Positions 6,385 through 15,262 of a stretch of 64,000 nt of DNA are shown here, one piece after another. The stretch's first letter is position 1, and each line of letters begins with the position of its first letter. Made by a program: the position numbers and the translations under genes. The notes below the pieces were generated by a model. The model worked only from the letters and a program-made list of their open reading frames with translations. It did not search any database and was not told the origin of the DNA. The DNA comes from Marinospirillum insulare DSM 21763 (GTDB taxonomy: Bacteria; Pseudomonadota; Gammaproteobacteria; Pseudomonadales; Halomonadaceae). The DNA lies in the NCBI RefSeq assembly GCF_000686905.1, contig NZ_JMLW01000017.1, forward strand, positions 1 to 64,000, read 5' to 3'.

Positions 6385-7484
6385 TCTGGCCGTCCTCCCA
6401 CTAGGTTTTTCATCCATATATCACCCATGCCATAGTCTTCGAGCCAGACTTGAAGCTGTTCTTCTTCAAGTCGTTCAAAGGTGGAAACGCCCTTCTTTTG
6501 GTCAGCGACGATAAAGTCTTGTGGTTTAAAGAAGTTGGCGAAGGTGACTGATTGTGTGGAGCAAATTACTTGCGAGGTTTTAGCGGTGACTTGGATTATT
6601 TCGGCTAAAACTTCAAGGGCGGCTGGATGTAGGCCTAGCTCTGGTTCGTCTAAAATAATGGTATTGGGTCTTAAATAATCAGGCTGTAAGAACAAGGTGC
6701 TAAGGCATATAAAACGTGCCGTGCCATCGGATAACTGATTGGCTGAAAAGGGTGCGTCGTGTTCTTTATGTGTCCATCTTAGTAGTATTGTTTCATCGCC
6801 TTTTTTGCCCTGCGGCACTAGATGAAAATCATGGAAGAAAGGTGCAACAGTTTGTATAGCTGCCAGTATTTCTTGATAGTTTTCAGGCCAATGCTCTTTC
6901 AGATAATGCAGATAGGGCGCTAGATTAGCCGCATCGTTTTGCAAAAACGTACTGGCGCTAATGCTTTGTGCTTGCTTAAAGGCGGCTGAGGCGCTGGTAT
7001 CGTGAAAGTGGTAGACGCGGCATTTATTTAAGTATTCTCGCGTGTACTTTTTTACATTTATGCTATCTGCTTCCCCATCTGGCAGTAAGCCGCTCTCTCC
7101 AAGCTTACCTTTAATATAGAAGTTTTTGTTTGAGCCAGTAAAAGTGCAGTATTCCTGCTCAAAAACGAGTGCATCATTGGCTTCGCCGTGTATAAAATCT
7201 GCGTGATAGCCATTTTCACCTACATCAAGTGTGATGCTGATGGCTTTAGTATTTTTAGCGCCAAAATGAAAGAAAGTGTTGGCAAAGCCATTTTGCTCAA
7301 CATGGGTTTGCAGTTTGCCTTCGGACAGGTGGCGTAAAAAAGAGAATAAGGAGATGAAATTAGACTTACCCGAGCCATTGGCCCCGATCAAAATATTGAT
7401 AGAGTTCATTTTTAAGTCCAAGGATGCAATGGATTTAAAGCCACTGATTTGAACGCGTTTTAAATGGGACTTGGGGGTGGTCAT
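6378..7484 (-). CDS. AAA_21-type (RecF/OLD-like) ATPase
   Basis: 368 residues. Walker A is at about residues 34-41 (GANGSGKSN) after the opening strand 'LKRVQISGFKSIASLDLKM'. The signature-like segment FSANQLSDGTARFICLSTLF and Walker B IILDEPELGLHPAALEVLAE lie near residues 245-290, followed by a late 'VICSTQSVTF' H-loop equivalent. This is the single-chain SMC/RecF-like layout of the AAA_21 family, whose members often pair with DUF4276 nucleases or TOPRIM proteins in defence-type gene pairs. Here the partner is reduced to a 31-codon stub, so the system is probably non-functional or rewired. It lies between the two TAC operons. Confidence 0.82.
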   Translation of the reverse strand: MTTPKSHLKRVQISGFKSIASLDLKMNSINILIGANGSGKSNFISLFSFLRHLSEGKLQTHVEQNGFANTFFHFGAKNTKAISITLDVGENGYHADFIHGEANDALVFEQEYCTFTGSNKNFYIKGKLGESGLLPDGEADSINVKKYTREYLNKCRVYHFHDTSASAAFKQAQSISASTFLQNDAANLAPYLHYLKEHWPENYQEILAAIQTVAPFFHDFHLVPQGKKGDETILLRWTHKEHDAPFSANQLSDGTARFICLSTLFLQPDYLRPNTIILDEPELGLHPAALEVLAEIIQVTAKTSQVICSTQSVTFANFFKPQDFIVADQKKGVSTFERLEEEQLQVWLEDYGMGDIWMKNLVGGRPEW

Positions 7485-7598
7485 GGTGCTTCTATTCTCT
7501 GTGCTGCTTTAAAGTACGGCTGTGAGTCTATTCAGGCAGGCGCATGGATAAGGTTACTGGTAGTAAATTCATACGCTGTGCTTGGAGCACAACTGCGC

Positions 7599-8030
7599 TT
7601 AACTATTTTGAGCTAGCTGTATTGTTTGTAACACTACTTTGGGTAGGTGCATGCGGTTTGTTTGGTTGGTGAGTAGTTCTCGCCAGTAGGGCCAAATGTG
7701 GTAGCTGACATTATTTTTTGCAAAGGCGTCAATTTCTTTTTTGCTTAAGGTTTCGGTCATTTTATATTCAGCAATAAAGTCTGCTTCTATCAATGCTTTT
7801 ACTTCTTCCGCTTCTGAATCAAACCACCGTACCCCTAAAGATACGCTTACTTTAAGTATTTTTTCGTCATCAACCTGCATTAATTGCGACTTTTCAACTA
7901 AATGCATGGTTTGTATTTTATATGTATTTAACTTTGGGTCGTATTTAGGTTCAAAATCACCTAGGCATTCTGCTGTTAGCTTGTGCAGGTAGATGTCTTG
8001 AATTTTTAAGCTATCTTTTGCCTTTTGCAT
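7599..8030 (-). CDS. SecB-like chaperone of the MqsRA TAC operon
   Basis: 143 residues with the SecB signature late in the chain: ADFIAEYKMTETLSKKEIDA and NNVSYHIWPYWRELLTNQTNRM. It is only distantly similar to the other SecB-like protein at 4788-5240, although the WPYWRE core is shared. It starts 2 nt after the mqsA stop, so it is the third gene of a toxin-antitoxin-chaperone operon. By analogy with known TAC systems it should fold or shield the MqsA-like antitoxin through that protein's C-terminal extension. It is not the housekeeping SecB by context. Confidence 0.82.
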   Translation of the reverse strand: MQKAKDSLKIQDIYLHKLTAECLGDFEPKYDPKLNTYKIQTMHLVEKSQLMQVDDEKILKVSVSLGVRWFDSEAEEVKALIEADFIAEYKMTETLSKKEIDAFAKNNVSYHIWPYWRELLTNQTNRMHLPKVVLQTIQLAQNS

Positions 8031-8032
8031 TT

Positions 8033-8581
8033 TTAATATCCGTAAGCTTGGGTTTGACTGCTTTTAGATGCATAGCAATAGGTATCAATTGTTTTAGCGG
8101 TTTGTACACCTAGCTCGGTAATAGTGCTAGCAAAACTGTTTATATATTTTTTTGCTTTAGGATTACTCTCACCTTTCTTCTTTAATATTTCTAGCGTGTC
8201 TGGTCGCTTTAGCGCTATTCGCATTAGGTTATCCATTGCTTCAGACTGCATAACATCATCATTTTCATATTTGCTGAAGGCTTTGGGACCACCACCAAAT
8301 AGCTTTGCAGCTTCATCTTGGTCTAGGTTTAATTTTTTTCTTAGGGCCTGTACTTCTTTGCCAGTTAGTAAACCTTCTGCTTGTTTTTTTGCGGCTATGC
8401 TTGCTCTTTTGTTTTGACGTGCTTGCTCTTTTGTTAATTGTTCTACTTCACAGCAATCACATATGCTGTGTTTGGTTTGTACACTTATTAACTTGTTTTT
8501 GTAGGTAATTTGGATTTCTTCCTGCTCTTCTCGCAGGTTGCCCTCTTCACATAATGGGCAGTGCTTTGGATTTTTTTTCAT
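8033..8581 (-). CDS. mqsA: MqsA-type antitoxin (YgiT zinc finger + HTH) with C-terminal extension
   Basis: 182 residues. The N-terminus has a four-cysteine zinc site (CPLC near residue 8 and CDCC near residue 42). An XRE helix-turn-helix of MqsA type follows: VQALRKKLNLDQDEAAKLFG, GGPKAFSKYENDD and MDNLMRIALKRPDTLEIL. E. coli MqsA is about 131 residues; the extra ~45 residues at the C-terminus (from ESNPKAKK) fit a chaperone-addiction tail. The start ATG at 8581 has GAGGGG 8 nt upstream. It follows the toxin gene by 18 nt and precedes the chaperone gene by 2 nt. Confidence 0.9.
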   Translation of the reverse strand: MKKNPKHCPLCEEGNLREEQEEIQITYKNKLISVQTKHSICDCCEVEQLTKEQARQNKRASIAAKKQAEGLLTGKEVQALRKKLNLDQDEAAKLFGGGPKAFSKYENDDVMQSEAMDNLMRIALKRPDTLEILKKKGESNPKAKKYINSFASTITELGVQTAKTIDTYCYASKSSQTQAYGY

Positions 8582-8599
8582 GGTGTTTGCCCCTCTTTA

Positions 8600-9004
8600 C
8601 TATCTTGATAAGTGGCAGGAAATAACTAAAACCAAGCTGCCATTTTTATGTATAGCAAATTTAAAATAATATTCACATTTTAAAGTTGTAAGTCTATACA
8701 CATCGCAAGCGGCACAGGCTTTTTCACTTAATTTTGCCCATTCTGAACCTAGGTAGTTACCTGGTTTTTTTATTGCTTGCTTAAGGTGTTGTGCAACATC
8801 GCTCTTGTCCCAACTTAAGCTTGCTGTATCGCGTCTTGAACTTTTTGTGGCTAAATTTATTGCATTTTCTGCATTTTTGCTAAGTAGCTTGCTAACTTTT
8901 GTAAGGCAGTAGAGTGGCCCTTTAGAAATTTTTCTGGAACGACCTTCTAGCTTTTCTGGTGTGAAGCCTTCCTGATATTGGCTTAAGATTTTAACACTTA
9001 CCAT
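8600..9004 (-). CDS. mqsR: MqsR-family mRNA interferase toxin
   Basis: 134 residues. The pattern matches MqsR: an early YCLTKVSKLL helix, a central DVAQHLKQAIKKPGNYLG region corresponding to the 'V...I..L...DFYKS' helix, and a C-terminal sheet CDVYRLTTLKCEYYFKFAIH ending in LVLVISCHLSR. MqsR is a RelE-fold ribonuclease that cleaves mRNA, often at GCU. The start ATG at 9004 has GGAG 8 nt upstream and lies only 39 nt behind the wbpE stop, so the TAC operon may be read from the sugar operon or from a promoter inside wbpE. Confidence 0.8.
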   Translation of the reverse strand: MVSVKILSQYQEGFTPEKLEGRSRKISKGPLYCLTKVSKLLSKNAENAINLATKSSRRDTASLSWDKSDVAQHLKQAIKKPGNYLGSEWAKLSEKACAACDVYRLTTLKCEYYFKFAIHKNGSLVLVISCHLSR

Positions 9005-9043
9005 AATGGTACTCCAGAATTTTCTTTCTATGCCTAATCTTGC

Positions 9044-10195
9044 TTACAGGACTTCAACTAAAGCTTGCACTATTTTCTGCTGGTCTTCTTCTGTCATGTA
9101 GGGGTGCATCGGCAAACTCATTACTTTTTCTGCAATTGCATCACCCACGGGTAGCTGTACGTTTTTATCTTCTACCGCTGGTTGTTTGTTGAGGGGTATT
9201 GGGTAGTGAACTGCGGTGGGTATGCCGGCTTCTTTTAGCTTGGCTTGTACTTGGTCGCGGTTTTCTACTTGAATGGTGTATTGGGCGTAAACGCTGGTGT
9301 TGTGTGGTTCGATGAATGGGGTGATTATTTCGCCACTAAATCCACGAAAAGCACGAAAGTTTTCTTTGCCCTGGTTTTCATTTTTAGTGGGTTTGGTGGA
9401 TTTCGTGGCTAACAGCTCTAAGTATCTTTGGGCGACTTGTTGGCGTAGTTTTGTTTCTTCGGTGAAGATTTCTAATTTGGGTAATAAAATCGCGGCTTGT
9501 AGGGTGTCTAGGCGGCTGTTTACGCCCACGCGTATGTGGTGGTAGCGGCGGTCTTGGCCGTGGCGGGCTATTTGTCTTAGTACTTTGGCTAATTCATCAT
9601 CATTGGTAAAGATAGCGCCGCCATCGCCATAGCAGCCTAGGGGTTTGCTGGGGAAGAAGCTGGTACAGGCAACGGTGCTTAGGTTGCACGATTGTTTGCC
9701 TTTGTAGGTGGCACCAAAGCTTTGGGCTGCGTCTTCTATAACGGGTAGGCCGTGTTTATTGGCTAGGGCGTTAATGGCATCCATGTCTGCGCATTGGCCG
9801 TAGAGAGATACAGGAATAATGGCTTTGGTTTTGGGTGTTATGGCTGCTTCTAGTTTTGCAGGGTCTAGGTTGTAGGTTTTAGGGCATACATCAACGTAAA
9901 CAGGCTTAGCACCCAGTAGCGCGACTGTTTCTGCGGTAGCTATGTAGGTAAAGCCGGGGGTGATAACTTCGTCACCTGGGCCGATGCCAAAAGCCATTTG
10001 CGCGATTTGTAAAGCATCGGTGCCATTGGCAACGCTGATGCAGTGTTTAGTGCCGGTGAAAGCAGCGAGCTTTTCTTCTAACTCGGTGACTTCAGGGCCA
10101 AGAATATATTGGCCATGGGCTAGAACTTTTTGAATGTTGGAGTCGATTTTGTCTTTGATACGCGCTTGTTGAGCGGCCAAGTCGATAAATTGCAT
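9044..10195 (-). CDS. wbpE: UDP-3-oxo-GlcNAcA aminotransferase (WbpE/DegT family) with repeat-encoded insert
   Basis: 383 residues, a PLP-dependent DegT/DnrJ/EryC1 aminotransferase. Seen: VANGTDALQIAQMAFGIGPG, GDEVITPGFTYIATAE, VYVDVCPKTYNLDP, the PLP-aspartate region VIEDAAQSFGA and the catalytic lysine in SFFPSKPLGCYGDGGAI. It would use glutamate to aminate C3 of UDP-3-keto-GlcNAcA, between the WbpB and WbpD steps. About 25 residues (TKSTKPTKNENQGKENFRAF onward) before ITPFIEPHNTSVYAQYTI come from a dispersed repeat inserted in frame. Family members without it are nearer 360 residues. The insert sits in a variable loop, so activity is plausible. Confidence 0.92.
   Translation of the reverse strand: MQFIDLAAQQARIKDKIDSNIQKVLAHGQYILGPEVTELEEKLAAFTGTKHCISVANGTDALQIAQMAFGIGPGDEVITPGFTYIATAETVALLGAKPVYVDVCPKTYNLDPAKLEAAITPKTKAIIPVSLYGQCADMDAINALANKHGLPVIEDAAQSFGATYKGKQSCNLSTVACTSFFPSKPLGCYGDGGAIFTNDDELAKVLRQIARHGQDRRYHHIRVGVNSRLDTLQAAILLPKLEIFTEETKLRQQVAQRYLELLATKSTKPTKNENQGKENFRAFRGFSGEIITPFIEPHNTSVYAQYTIQVENRDQVQAKLKEAGIPTAVHYPIPLNKQPAVEDKNVQLPVGDAIAEKVMSLPMHPYMTEEDQQKIVQALVEVL
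9330..9411. repeat. Dispersed 'CCACGAAA' repeat inside wbpE, in frame
   Basis: CGCCACTAAATCCACGAAAA, then GCACGAAAG, and at the other end GGTGGATTTCGTGGC. The arms are inverted copies (GCCACTAAATCCACGAAA against TTTGGTGGATTTCGTGGC), so the copy can fold into a hairpin. It adds a multiple of three bases and keeps the wbpE frame open. Confidence 0.85.
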
Positions 10196-10214
10196 TTTAA
10201 ATCTCTTTATTATT

Positions 10215-10250
10215 TGCCACGAAAAACACGAAAAAACACGAAAAATAAAA
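10215..10250. repeat. Dispersed 'CACGAAA' repeat, left of GxxExxY gene
   Basis: GCCACGAAAAACACGAAAAA ACACGAAAAATAAAAG: three tandem CACGAAAA words in the short gap between wbpE and the GxxExxY gene. A related copy lies on the other side of that gene. Confidence 0.8.
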
Positions 10251-10251
10251 G

Positions 10252-10614
10252 CTAAAAGACTAGTCTTTTGATTGTGGCTTTTGGGTGGGTGAAGTTGATT
10301 AGTAAGCCTACTTTTATGCCTGTTGCTTTGAGGTAGTTGATAAGTTGCGGTTCTGCGGTTACTGGCAAAACTTGTTGTGCTTTAAGTTCTAATAAAACGC
10401 GATTTTCAACAATTATATCAGCACGGTATTCGCCAACAATCTCACCTTTATAAAAAACATCTATTCCTTGTTCAGATGCAGCATTAAGCCCTACCAGTTT
10501 TAACTCTGCTAGCAATGCTTTTTGATACACCTGCTCTAAAAATCCGGCACCTAAGGTGCGGTAAACCTCGAAGACCGCACCTTGAATTTTATATACCAAA
10601 TCCTTTTCGTACAT
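10252..10614 (-). CDS. GxxExxY family protein (PD-(D/E)XK-like fold)
   Basis: 120 residues. The family motif is visible as GAGFLEQVYQKALLAELKL, with a later core YRADIIVENRVLLELKAQ that matches the D...ELK metal-binding pattern of PD-(D/E)XK nucleases. The C-terminus is ATGIKVGLLINFTHPKATIK. Function is unknown; the fold suggests a small nuclease. It interrupts the run of sugar genes (wbpE, wbpD) and is bracketed by dispersed CACGAAA repeats. GxxExxY genes elsewhere are often found beside such repeats, so it may have travelled with them. Confidence 0.9.
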   Translation of the reverse strand: MYEKDLVYKIQGAVFEVYRTLGAGFLEQVYQKALLAELKLVGLNAASEQGIDVFYKGEIVGEYRADIIVENRVLLELKAQQVLPVTAEPQLINYLKATGIKVGLLINFTHPKATIKRLVF

Positions 10615-10627
10615 ATAAGTCCTTTTT

Positions 10628-10776
10628 TGCCACGAAACCCACTAAAAAGCACGAAGGTTGAAGGCTTATAGTGGTGGTGTGGTGGTTCTTTATTTGTTTA
10701 GCCGCGAAATCCATTAAATGTACGGAAAAATATACTGTGATGAATTTAGTGTGTTTTTGTGGATTTCGTGGCTAAA
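10628..10776. repeat. Dispersed repeat block, right of GxxExxY gene
   Basis: Contains GCCACGAAACCCACTAAAAA GCACGAAGG at its left end, GCCGCGAAATCCATTAAATG in the middle and GTGGATTTCGTGGC at its right end. Outward inverted ends make a potential long stem. It fills the gap between wbpD and the GxxExxY gene; no gene is seen in it. Confidence 0.8.
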
Positions 10777-11352
10777 TCAGTTTTTAGTGACTAGACCGTT
10801 TTCTAAGGTGTAAATGGTGTCGGTGTGTTGGCATTTTGTTTGGGCGTTGCCGGTTAGTGGTAGGTCTAGTTGTTCGCCGTATTGGCTCATCCAGCCGATT
10901 TGTTTTGCCGGTACGCCAACCATTAGGGCGTAGGCGGGTACGTCTTTGTTGATTACTGCGCCAGCACCGACAAAAGCATATTCACCAATAGTTACACCAC
11001 AAACGATGGTGCAGTTAGCACCGAGGGTTGCGCCTTTTTTAACGATTGTGTCGAGATATTGGTCTTTGCGTTCGATCAGTGAGCGGGGGTTGTAGACGTT
11101 GGTGAAGACCATGCTTGGGCCGCAAAACACGCCTTCTTCTAGGTGAACATTGTCATACACTGATACGTTGTTTTGAATTTTACACTGGTCGCCAATGGTA
11201 ACCTTATTGCCGACAAATACGTTTTGACCAAGGGAAACACCCTTACCGATTTTTGCACCACCGCAAACGTGGACAAAATGCCAAACACGGCTGCCCTCGC
11301 CTATTTGAGCGCCTTCATCGACGATTGCTGTTTCATGTTTTTGATAGTTCAT
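10777..11352 (-). CDS. wbpD: UDP-GlcNAc3NA N-acetyltransferase (WbpD, left-handed beta-helix)
   Basis: 191 residues. It is built of hexapeptide repeats ([LIV]GxxxX): [56 protein letters not shown] and [20 protein letters not shown], as in the WbpD/WlbB acetyltransferases. It transfers acetyl from acetyl-CoA to the C3 amino group made by WbpE, giving UDP-2,3-diacetamido-2,3-dideoxy-glucuronate. The C-terminal region [20 protein letters not shown] closes the helix. It lies between wbpB and wbpE, separated from both by repeat-filled gaps. Confidence 0.92.
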   Translation of the reverse strand: MNYQKHETAIVDEGAQIGEGSRVWHFVHVCGGAKIGKGVSLGQNVFVGNKVTIGDQCKIQNNVSVYDNVHLEEGVFCGPSMVFTNVYNPRSLIERKDQYLDTIVKKGATLGANCTIVCGVTIGEYAFVGAGAVINKDVPAYALMVGVPAKQIGWMSQYGEQLDLPLTGNAQTKCQHTDTIYTLENGLVTKN

Positions 11353-11376
11353 AGATCAAAACCTTTTTTGTTTTTT

Positions 11377-11504
11377 TGCCACGAAATCCACGAAACCCAC
11401 AAAAACAAACAATAATCTATAAGTTTCGTGTTTTTAGTGGATTTCGTGGCTCATCTAGCTTTCGCTTTTGCTTTCACTTCTGTGCTTTTAGTGGGTTTCG
11501 TGGC
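11377..11504. repeat. Dispersed repeat block between wbpD and wbpB
   Basis: GCCACGAAATCCACGAAACC CACAAAAACA on the left, then TTTTTAGTGGATTTCGTGGC and later TTTTAGTGGGTTTCGTGGC on the right: one forward and two inverted copies of the same word. The pair can form a stem of about 14 bp. No gene is seen. Confidence 0.85.
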
Positions 11505-12458
<954 letters not shown>

Positions 12459-12474
12459 TTAGAACCTTTTTGTT

Positions 12475-12573
12475 TGCCACGAAATCCACGGAAAAACACG
12501 AAAGTTAAAAGCAAAACTTTTAAAGATTTTTATTGAGCTTCTGTTTTTTTGTGTCTTTGGTGGTTTTTGTGGC
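12475..12573. repeat. Dispersed repeat block between wbpB and wbpA
   Basis: GCCACGAAATCCACGGAAAA ACACGAAAG on the left and GTGTCTTTGGTGGTTTTTGTGGC on the right are imperfect inverted copies. It occupies the whole gap between the two genes. Confidence 0.8.
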
Positions 12574-12587
12574 CTATTAAACCTGAT

Positions 12588-13898
12588 TTAAGCTTTGATG
12601 ATGTGTGCAGCGGGGTCACGGTATATGCCGCGGGTGTCGATGATGAGCTTGGCGTGTTGCTTGATTAGATCGTAATCAAAACCGTCGTGGTTGGTGGTTA
12701 ATACCACTGCATCGTAACTGGCTAGGCTTTCGGCGGTTAAGGCAACGCTGTTTAAGTCAAATGTGTGTGCGCGCATTTTCGGGAATACCGGTACGTGCGG
12801 GTCACTATAAGCGACAGCTGCGCCTTTAGCACGTATCAGCTCCATCACTTCCACCGATGGAGACTCGCGCATATCGTCGACGTTCTTTTTGTAGGCAATA
12901 CCCAGCACCAATACTTTGCTGCCTTTAACAGCTTTACCGCTATTGTTTAGGCCATCCATGAGTTTATTCATTACATATTCAGGCATGGCTTTATTGACTT
13001 CACCTGATAATTCTATAAAACGGGTATGTAAGCCGTATTCACGGGCTTTCCAGGTGAGGTAGAAGGGGTCGATGGGAATGCAGTGTCCACCTAAGCCTGG
13101 GCCAGGATAGTAGGCAGTAAAACCAAACGGCTTGGTGGCTGCAGCGTCAATCACTTCAAAAATATCTATGCCCATGCGGTCAGCAACAATTTTCATTTCG
13201 TTCACTAAGCCGATGTTCACGGCGCGGTGGATGTTTTCTAGTAGCTTAGTCATTTCTGCTGCTTTGGTAGAGCTTACGCTAACGACTTCATCGATAGCTT
13301 GTTCGTAAAGGGCAATACCTGCTTCTAAACAACTAGGGGTGTGGCCGCCTATTACTTTAGGAATGGTACGGGTTTCAAAGTCTGGGTTGCCTGGGTCTTC
13401 ACGTTCTGGTGAATAGACTAAGAAGATGTTTTCACCTACTTTTAAACCACCTTCTTCTACTCTGGGTAACAGTTCTTCTTCTGTAGTGCCTGGGTAGGTG
13501 GTGCTTTCTAGTGAAATTACTTGCCCTGCGCGCAAATACGGCTTAAGCGAGTTCATTGTGTTAATGACATAGCTTAAATCCGGTTCACGGTATTTGTTTA
13601 GTGGTGTAGGTACACAGAGAATTAGTGCATCACACTCACTCACGCGAGAAAAGTCTGTACTAGCCTGAAAACCTGACTGCACTGCCTCTTTAATTTTTAC
13701 GTTAGGAATGTGTTCAATATCACTGACACCCGCATTTAAATCGGCAACCTTTTTTTCATTAATATCAATACCAAGCACTTTAAAACCAATGCTGTTATAA
13801 CGAAGCATTAGGGGTAAGCCTACATAACCAAGGCCAACTATGCCTATAAGCCCTTGCTGGTTTTTTAATCGCTGAATTAGGTTTTCTTGTGGAGTCAT
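12588..13898 (-). CDS. wbpA: UDP-N-acetyl-D-glucosamine 6-dehydrogenase (WbpA)
   Basis: 436 residues from the ATG at 13898. It has the UDP-sugar dehydrogenase plan: NAD-binding [16 protein letters not shown] near the N-terminus, [14 protein letters not shown], a central [19 protein letters not shown] with the substrate lysine/asparagine, and the catalytic cysteine in [20 protein letters not shown]. The C-terminal domain contains [20 protein letters not shown]. It oxidises C6 of UDP-GlcNAc to the uronic acid, the first step of the WbpA-B-E-D path. An in-frame GTG-type extension up to 13979 exists but is made of repeat sequence, so the ATG is preferred. Confidence 0.93.
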   Translation of the reverse strand: MTPQENLIQRLKNQQGLIGIVGLGYVGLPLMLRYNSIGFKVLGIDINEKKVADLNAGVSDIEHIPNVKIKEAVQSGFQASTDFSRVSECDALILCVPTPLNKYREPDLSYVINTMNSLKPYLRAGQVISLESTTYPGTTEEELLPRVEEGGLKVGENIFLVYSPEREDPGNPDFETRTIPKVIGGHTPSCLEAGIALYEQAIDEVVSVSSTKAAEMTKLLENIHRAVNIGLVNEMKIVADRMGIDIFEVIDAAATKPFGFTAYYPGPGLGGHCIPIDPFYLTWKAREYGLHTRFIELSGEVNKAMPEYVMNKLMDGLNNSGKAVKGSKVLVLGIAYKKNVDDMRESPSVEVMELIRAKGAAVAYSDPHVPVFPKMRAHTFDLNSVALTAESLASYDAVVLTTNHDGFDYDLIKQHAKLIIDTRGIYRDPAAHIIKA

Positions 13899-13949
13899 AT
13901 TTAAACTTTTAATGGTGAGTGTTTGATTTAAGTGGATTTTTTTGTTGCT

Positions 13950-14012
13950 TTGACGGGCTGAAGCCCGACCTACTGTCACTGCGGGAAGCGTAGCGACGTG
14001 GCAGTCTTTGGA
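13950..14012. repeat. Two unrelated dispersed repeats abutting the rfbB stop
   Basis: The left part contains the palindrome GGGCTGAAGCCC (13955-13966) and CGACCTAC, a word often seen in gammaproteobacterial intergenic repeats. The right part, TCACTGCGGGAAGCGTAGCG with GTGGCAGTCTTTGGATT, is a third, diverged copy of the repeat found twice inside rfbB. The repeat touches the rfbB stop codon at 14013. Confidence 0.75.
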
Positions 14013-15248
14013 TTACTTCACTTGCCCTAAGCGTTCTCTTTGGTAGCTGCCGTCTTGTACTCTTTGGCACCATTTTGTGTTGTCTAAATACCATTGAATG
14101 GTTTTTTTAAGGCCGGTTTCAAAGGTTTCTTCGGGGGTCCAGCCGAGTTCAGTTTGCATTTTTGTAGAGTCGATGGCGTAACGGCGGTCGTGGCCAGGGC
14201 GATCGGCAACGTGGGTGATGAGTGATTTGTAGCTGGAAGCGGTATCGTCACTGCGAGGCTGTAAGCCGTGGCAGTCTGTGGATTGCTTCGCTACGCTCGC
14301 AATGACGGAAGAATCACCCGCAATAACGGGAGGTACTAGCTCGTCTAGTATTTCGCAGATGGTTTTTACCACTTCTATGTTTTGTAGTTCGTTATGGCCG
14401 CCTATGTTGTAGGTTTCGCCATTTTTGCCTTTTTCTAATACTAGGCAGAGGGCGCGGGCGTGGTCTTTTACATAAAGCCAATCGCGAATTTGATCACCCG
14501 CTCCGTAGATGGGTAGTTGCTTTCCTTCTAGTGCGTTGAGTAGCACCAGTGGAATGAGTTTTTCTGGAAACTGGTAAGGGCCGTAGTTGTTGGAGCAGTT
14601 GGTGATAACTATAGGAAAGCCATAGGTACGGTGCCAAGCGCGGACTAGGTGGTCACTGCTGGCTTTACTGGCTGAGTAGGGTGAGCTTGGTTCGTAAGCA
14701 GTGGTTTCGGTGAATAGTGGTAGTTCGTCACTGCGAGGCTGCAAGCCGTGGCAGTCTATGGATTGCTTCGTTTCACTCGCAATGACGGGGGAATCACCTG
14801 CAATGACGGGCTCATCATTTGGATGCGGAAGGTCACCATACACTTCATCGGTGGATACATGATGGAAGCGAAAAGCTTTTTTACGTTCTTCTGGCAGTTG
14901 GTTCCAGTAAGCTCTGGCGACTTCTAGCAGGGTGTAGGTGCCGACTATGTTGGTGTGAATAAACTCTGCTGGGCCATCAATGGAGCGGTCGACATGGCTT
15001 TCTGCTGCTAGGTGCATTACGGCATCGGGTTGGTGCTGTTGAAATACTCTTTCTAATTCGGCGGTATCGCAAATATCCACCTGTTCAAATGCATAGCGTG
15101 GGTCGTCACTTACTTCTAGCAGGCTCTCTAAATTACCTGCGTAGGTAAGTTTATCTAGGTTGATAACGCTGTTTTGGGTGTTTTGGATAAGGTGGCGAAT
15201 AACAGCAGAGCCGATAAAGCCTGCACCGCCGGTGACTAGAATTTTCAT
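14013..15248 (-). CDS. rfbB: dTDP-glucose 4,6-dehydratase (RfbB/RmlB) with two repeat-encoded inserts
   Basis: 411 residues against about 350-360 usual for RmlB. The SDR motifs are intact: [47 protein letters not shown] and the active-site [15 protein letters not shown], plus [15 protein letters not shown]. It converts dTDP-glucose to dTDP-4-keto-6-deoxyglucose. Two 28-residue stretches, both of the form VIAGDSxVIASxxKQSxDCHG followed by LQPRSD, interrupt the chain near residues 145-175 and 305-335. They are encoded by in-frame copies of a dispersed repeat. First gene after the ops element. rfbA, rfbC and rfbD are absent from the window. Confidence 0.92.
   Translation of the reverse strand: MKILVTGGAGFIGSAVIRHLIQNTQNSVINLDKLTYAGNLESLLEVSDDPRYAFEQVDICDTAELERVFQQHQPDAVMHLAAESHVDRSIDGPAEFIHTNIVGTYTLLEVARAYWNQLPEERKKAFRFHHVSTDEVYGDLPHPNDEPVIAGDSPVIASETKQSIDCHGLQPRSDELPLFTETTAYEPSSPYSASKASSDHLVRAWHRTYGFPIVITNCSNNYGPYQFPEKLIPLVLLNALEGKQLPIYGAGDQIRDWLYVKDHARALCLVLEKGKNGETYNIGGHNELQNIEVVKTICEILDELVPPVIAGDSSVIASVAKQSTDCHGLQPRSDDTASSYKSLITHVADRPGHDRRYAIDSTKMQTELGWTPEETFETGLKKTIQWYLDNTKWCQRVQDGSYQRERLGQVK
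14246..14330. repeat. Dispersed repeat inside rfbB, copy 2, in frame
   Basis: CGTCACTGCGAGGCTGTAAG CCGTGGCAGTC... ATTGCTTCGCTACGCTCGCA ATGACGG. About 84 bp, same orientation as the copy at 14726-14811 and read in the same frame. This is the widespread 'TCATTGCGAGCG / CGCAATGACG' type of bacterial palindromic repeat; the outer arms TCACTGCGAG and CTCGCAATGA are inverted copies. Confidence 0.9.
14726..14811. repeat. Dispersed repeat inside rfbB, copy 1, in frame
   Basis: CGTCACTGCGAGGCTGCAAG CCGTGGCAGTC... ATTGCTTCGTTTCACTCGCA ATGACGG. It matches copy 2 over most of its length and encodes nearly the same peptide, which replaces a surface loop of the dehydratase just before [18 protein letters not shown]. 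Confidence 0.9.
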
Positions 15249-15262
15249 GGTATTCCTGAATC

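Noticed and set aside
13899-13979. N-terminal extension of WbpA by 27 residues
   Set aside because: It is encoded by dispersed repeat DNA, lacks family similarity, and an ATG at 13898 fits the family start.
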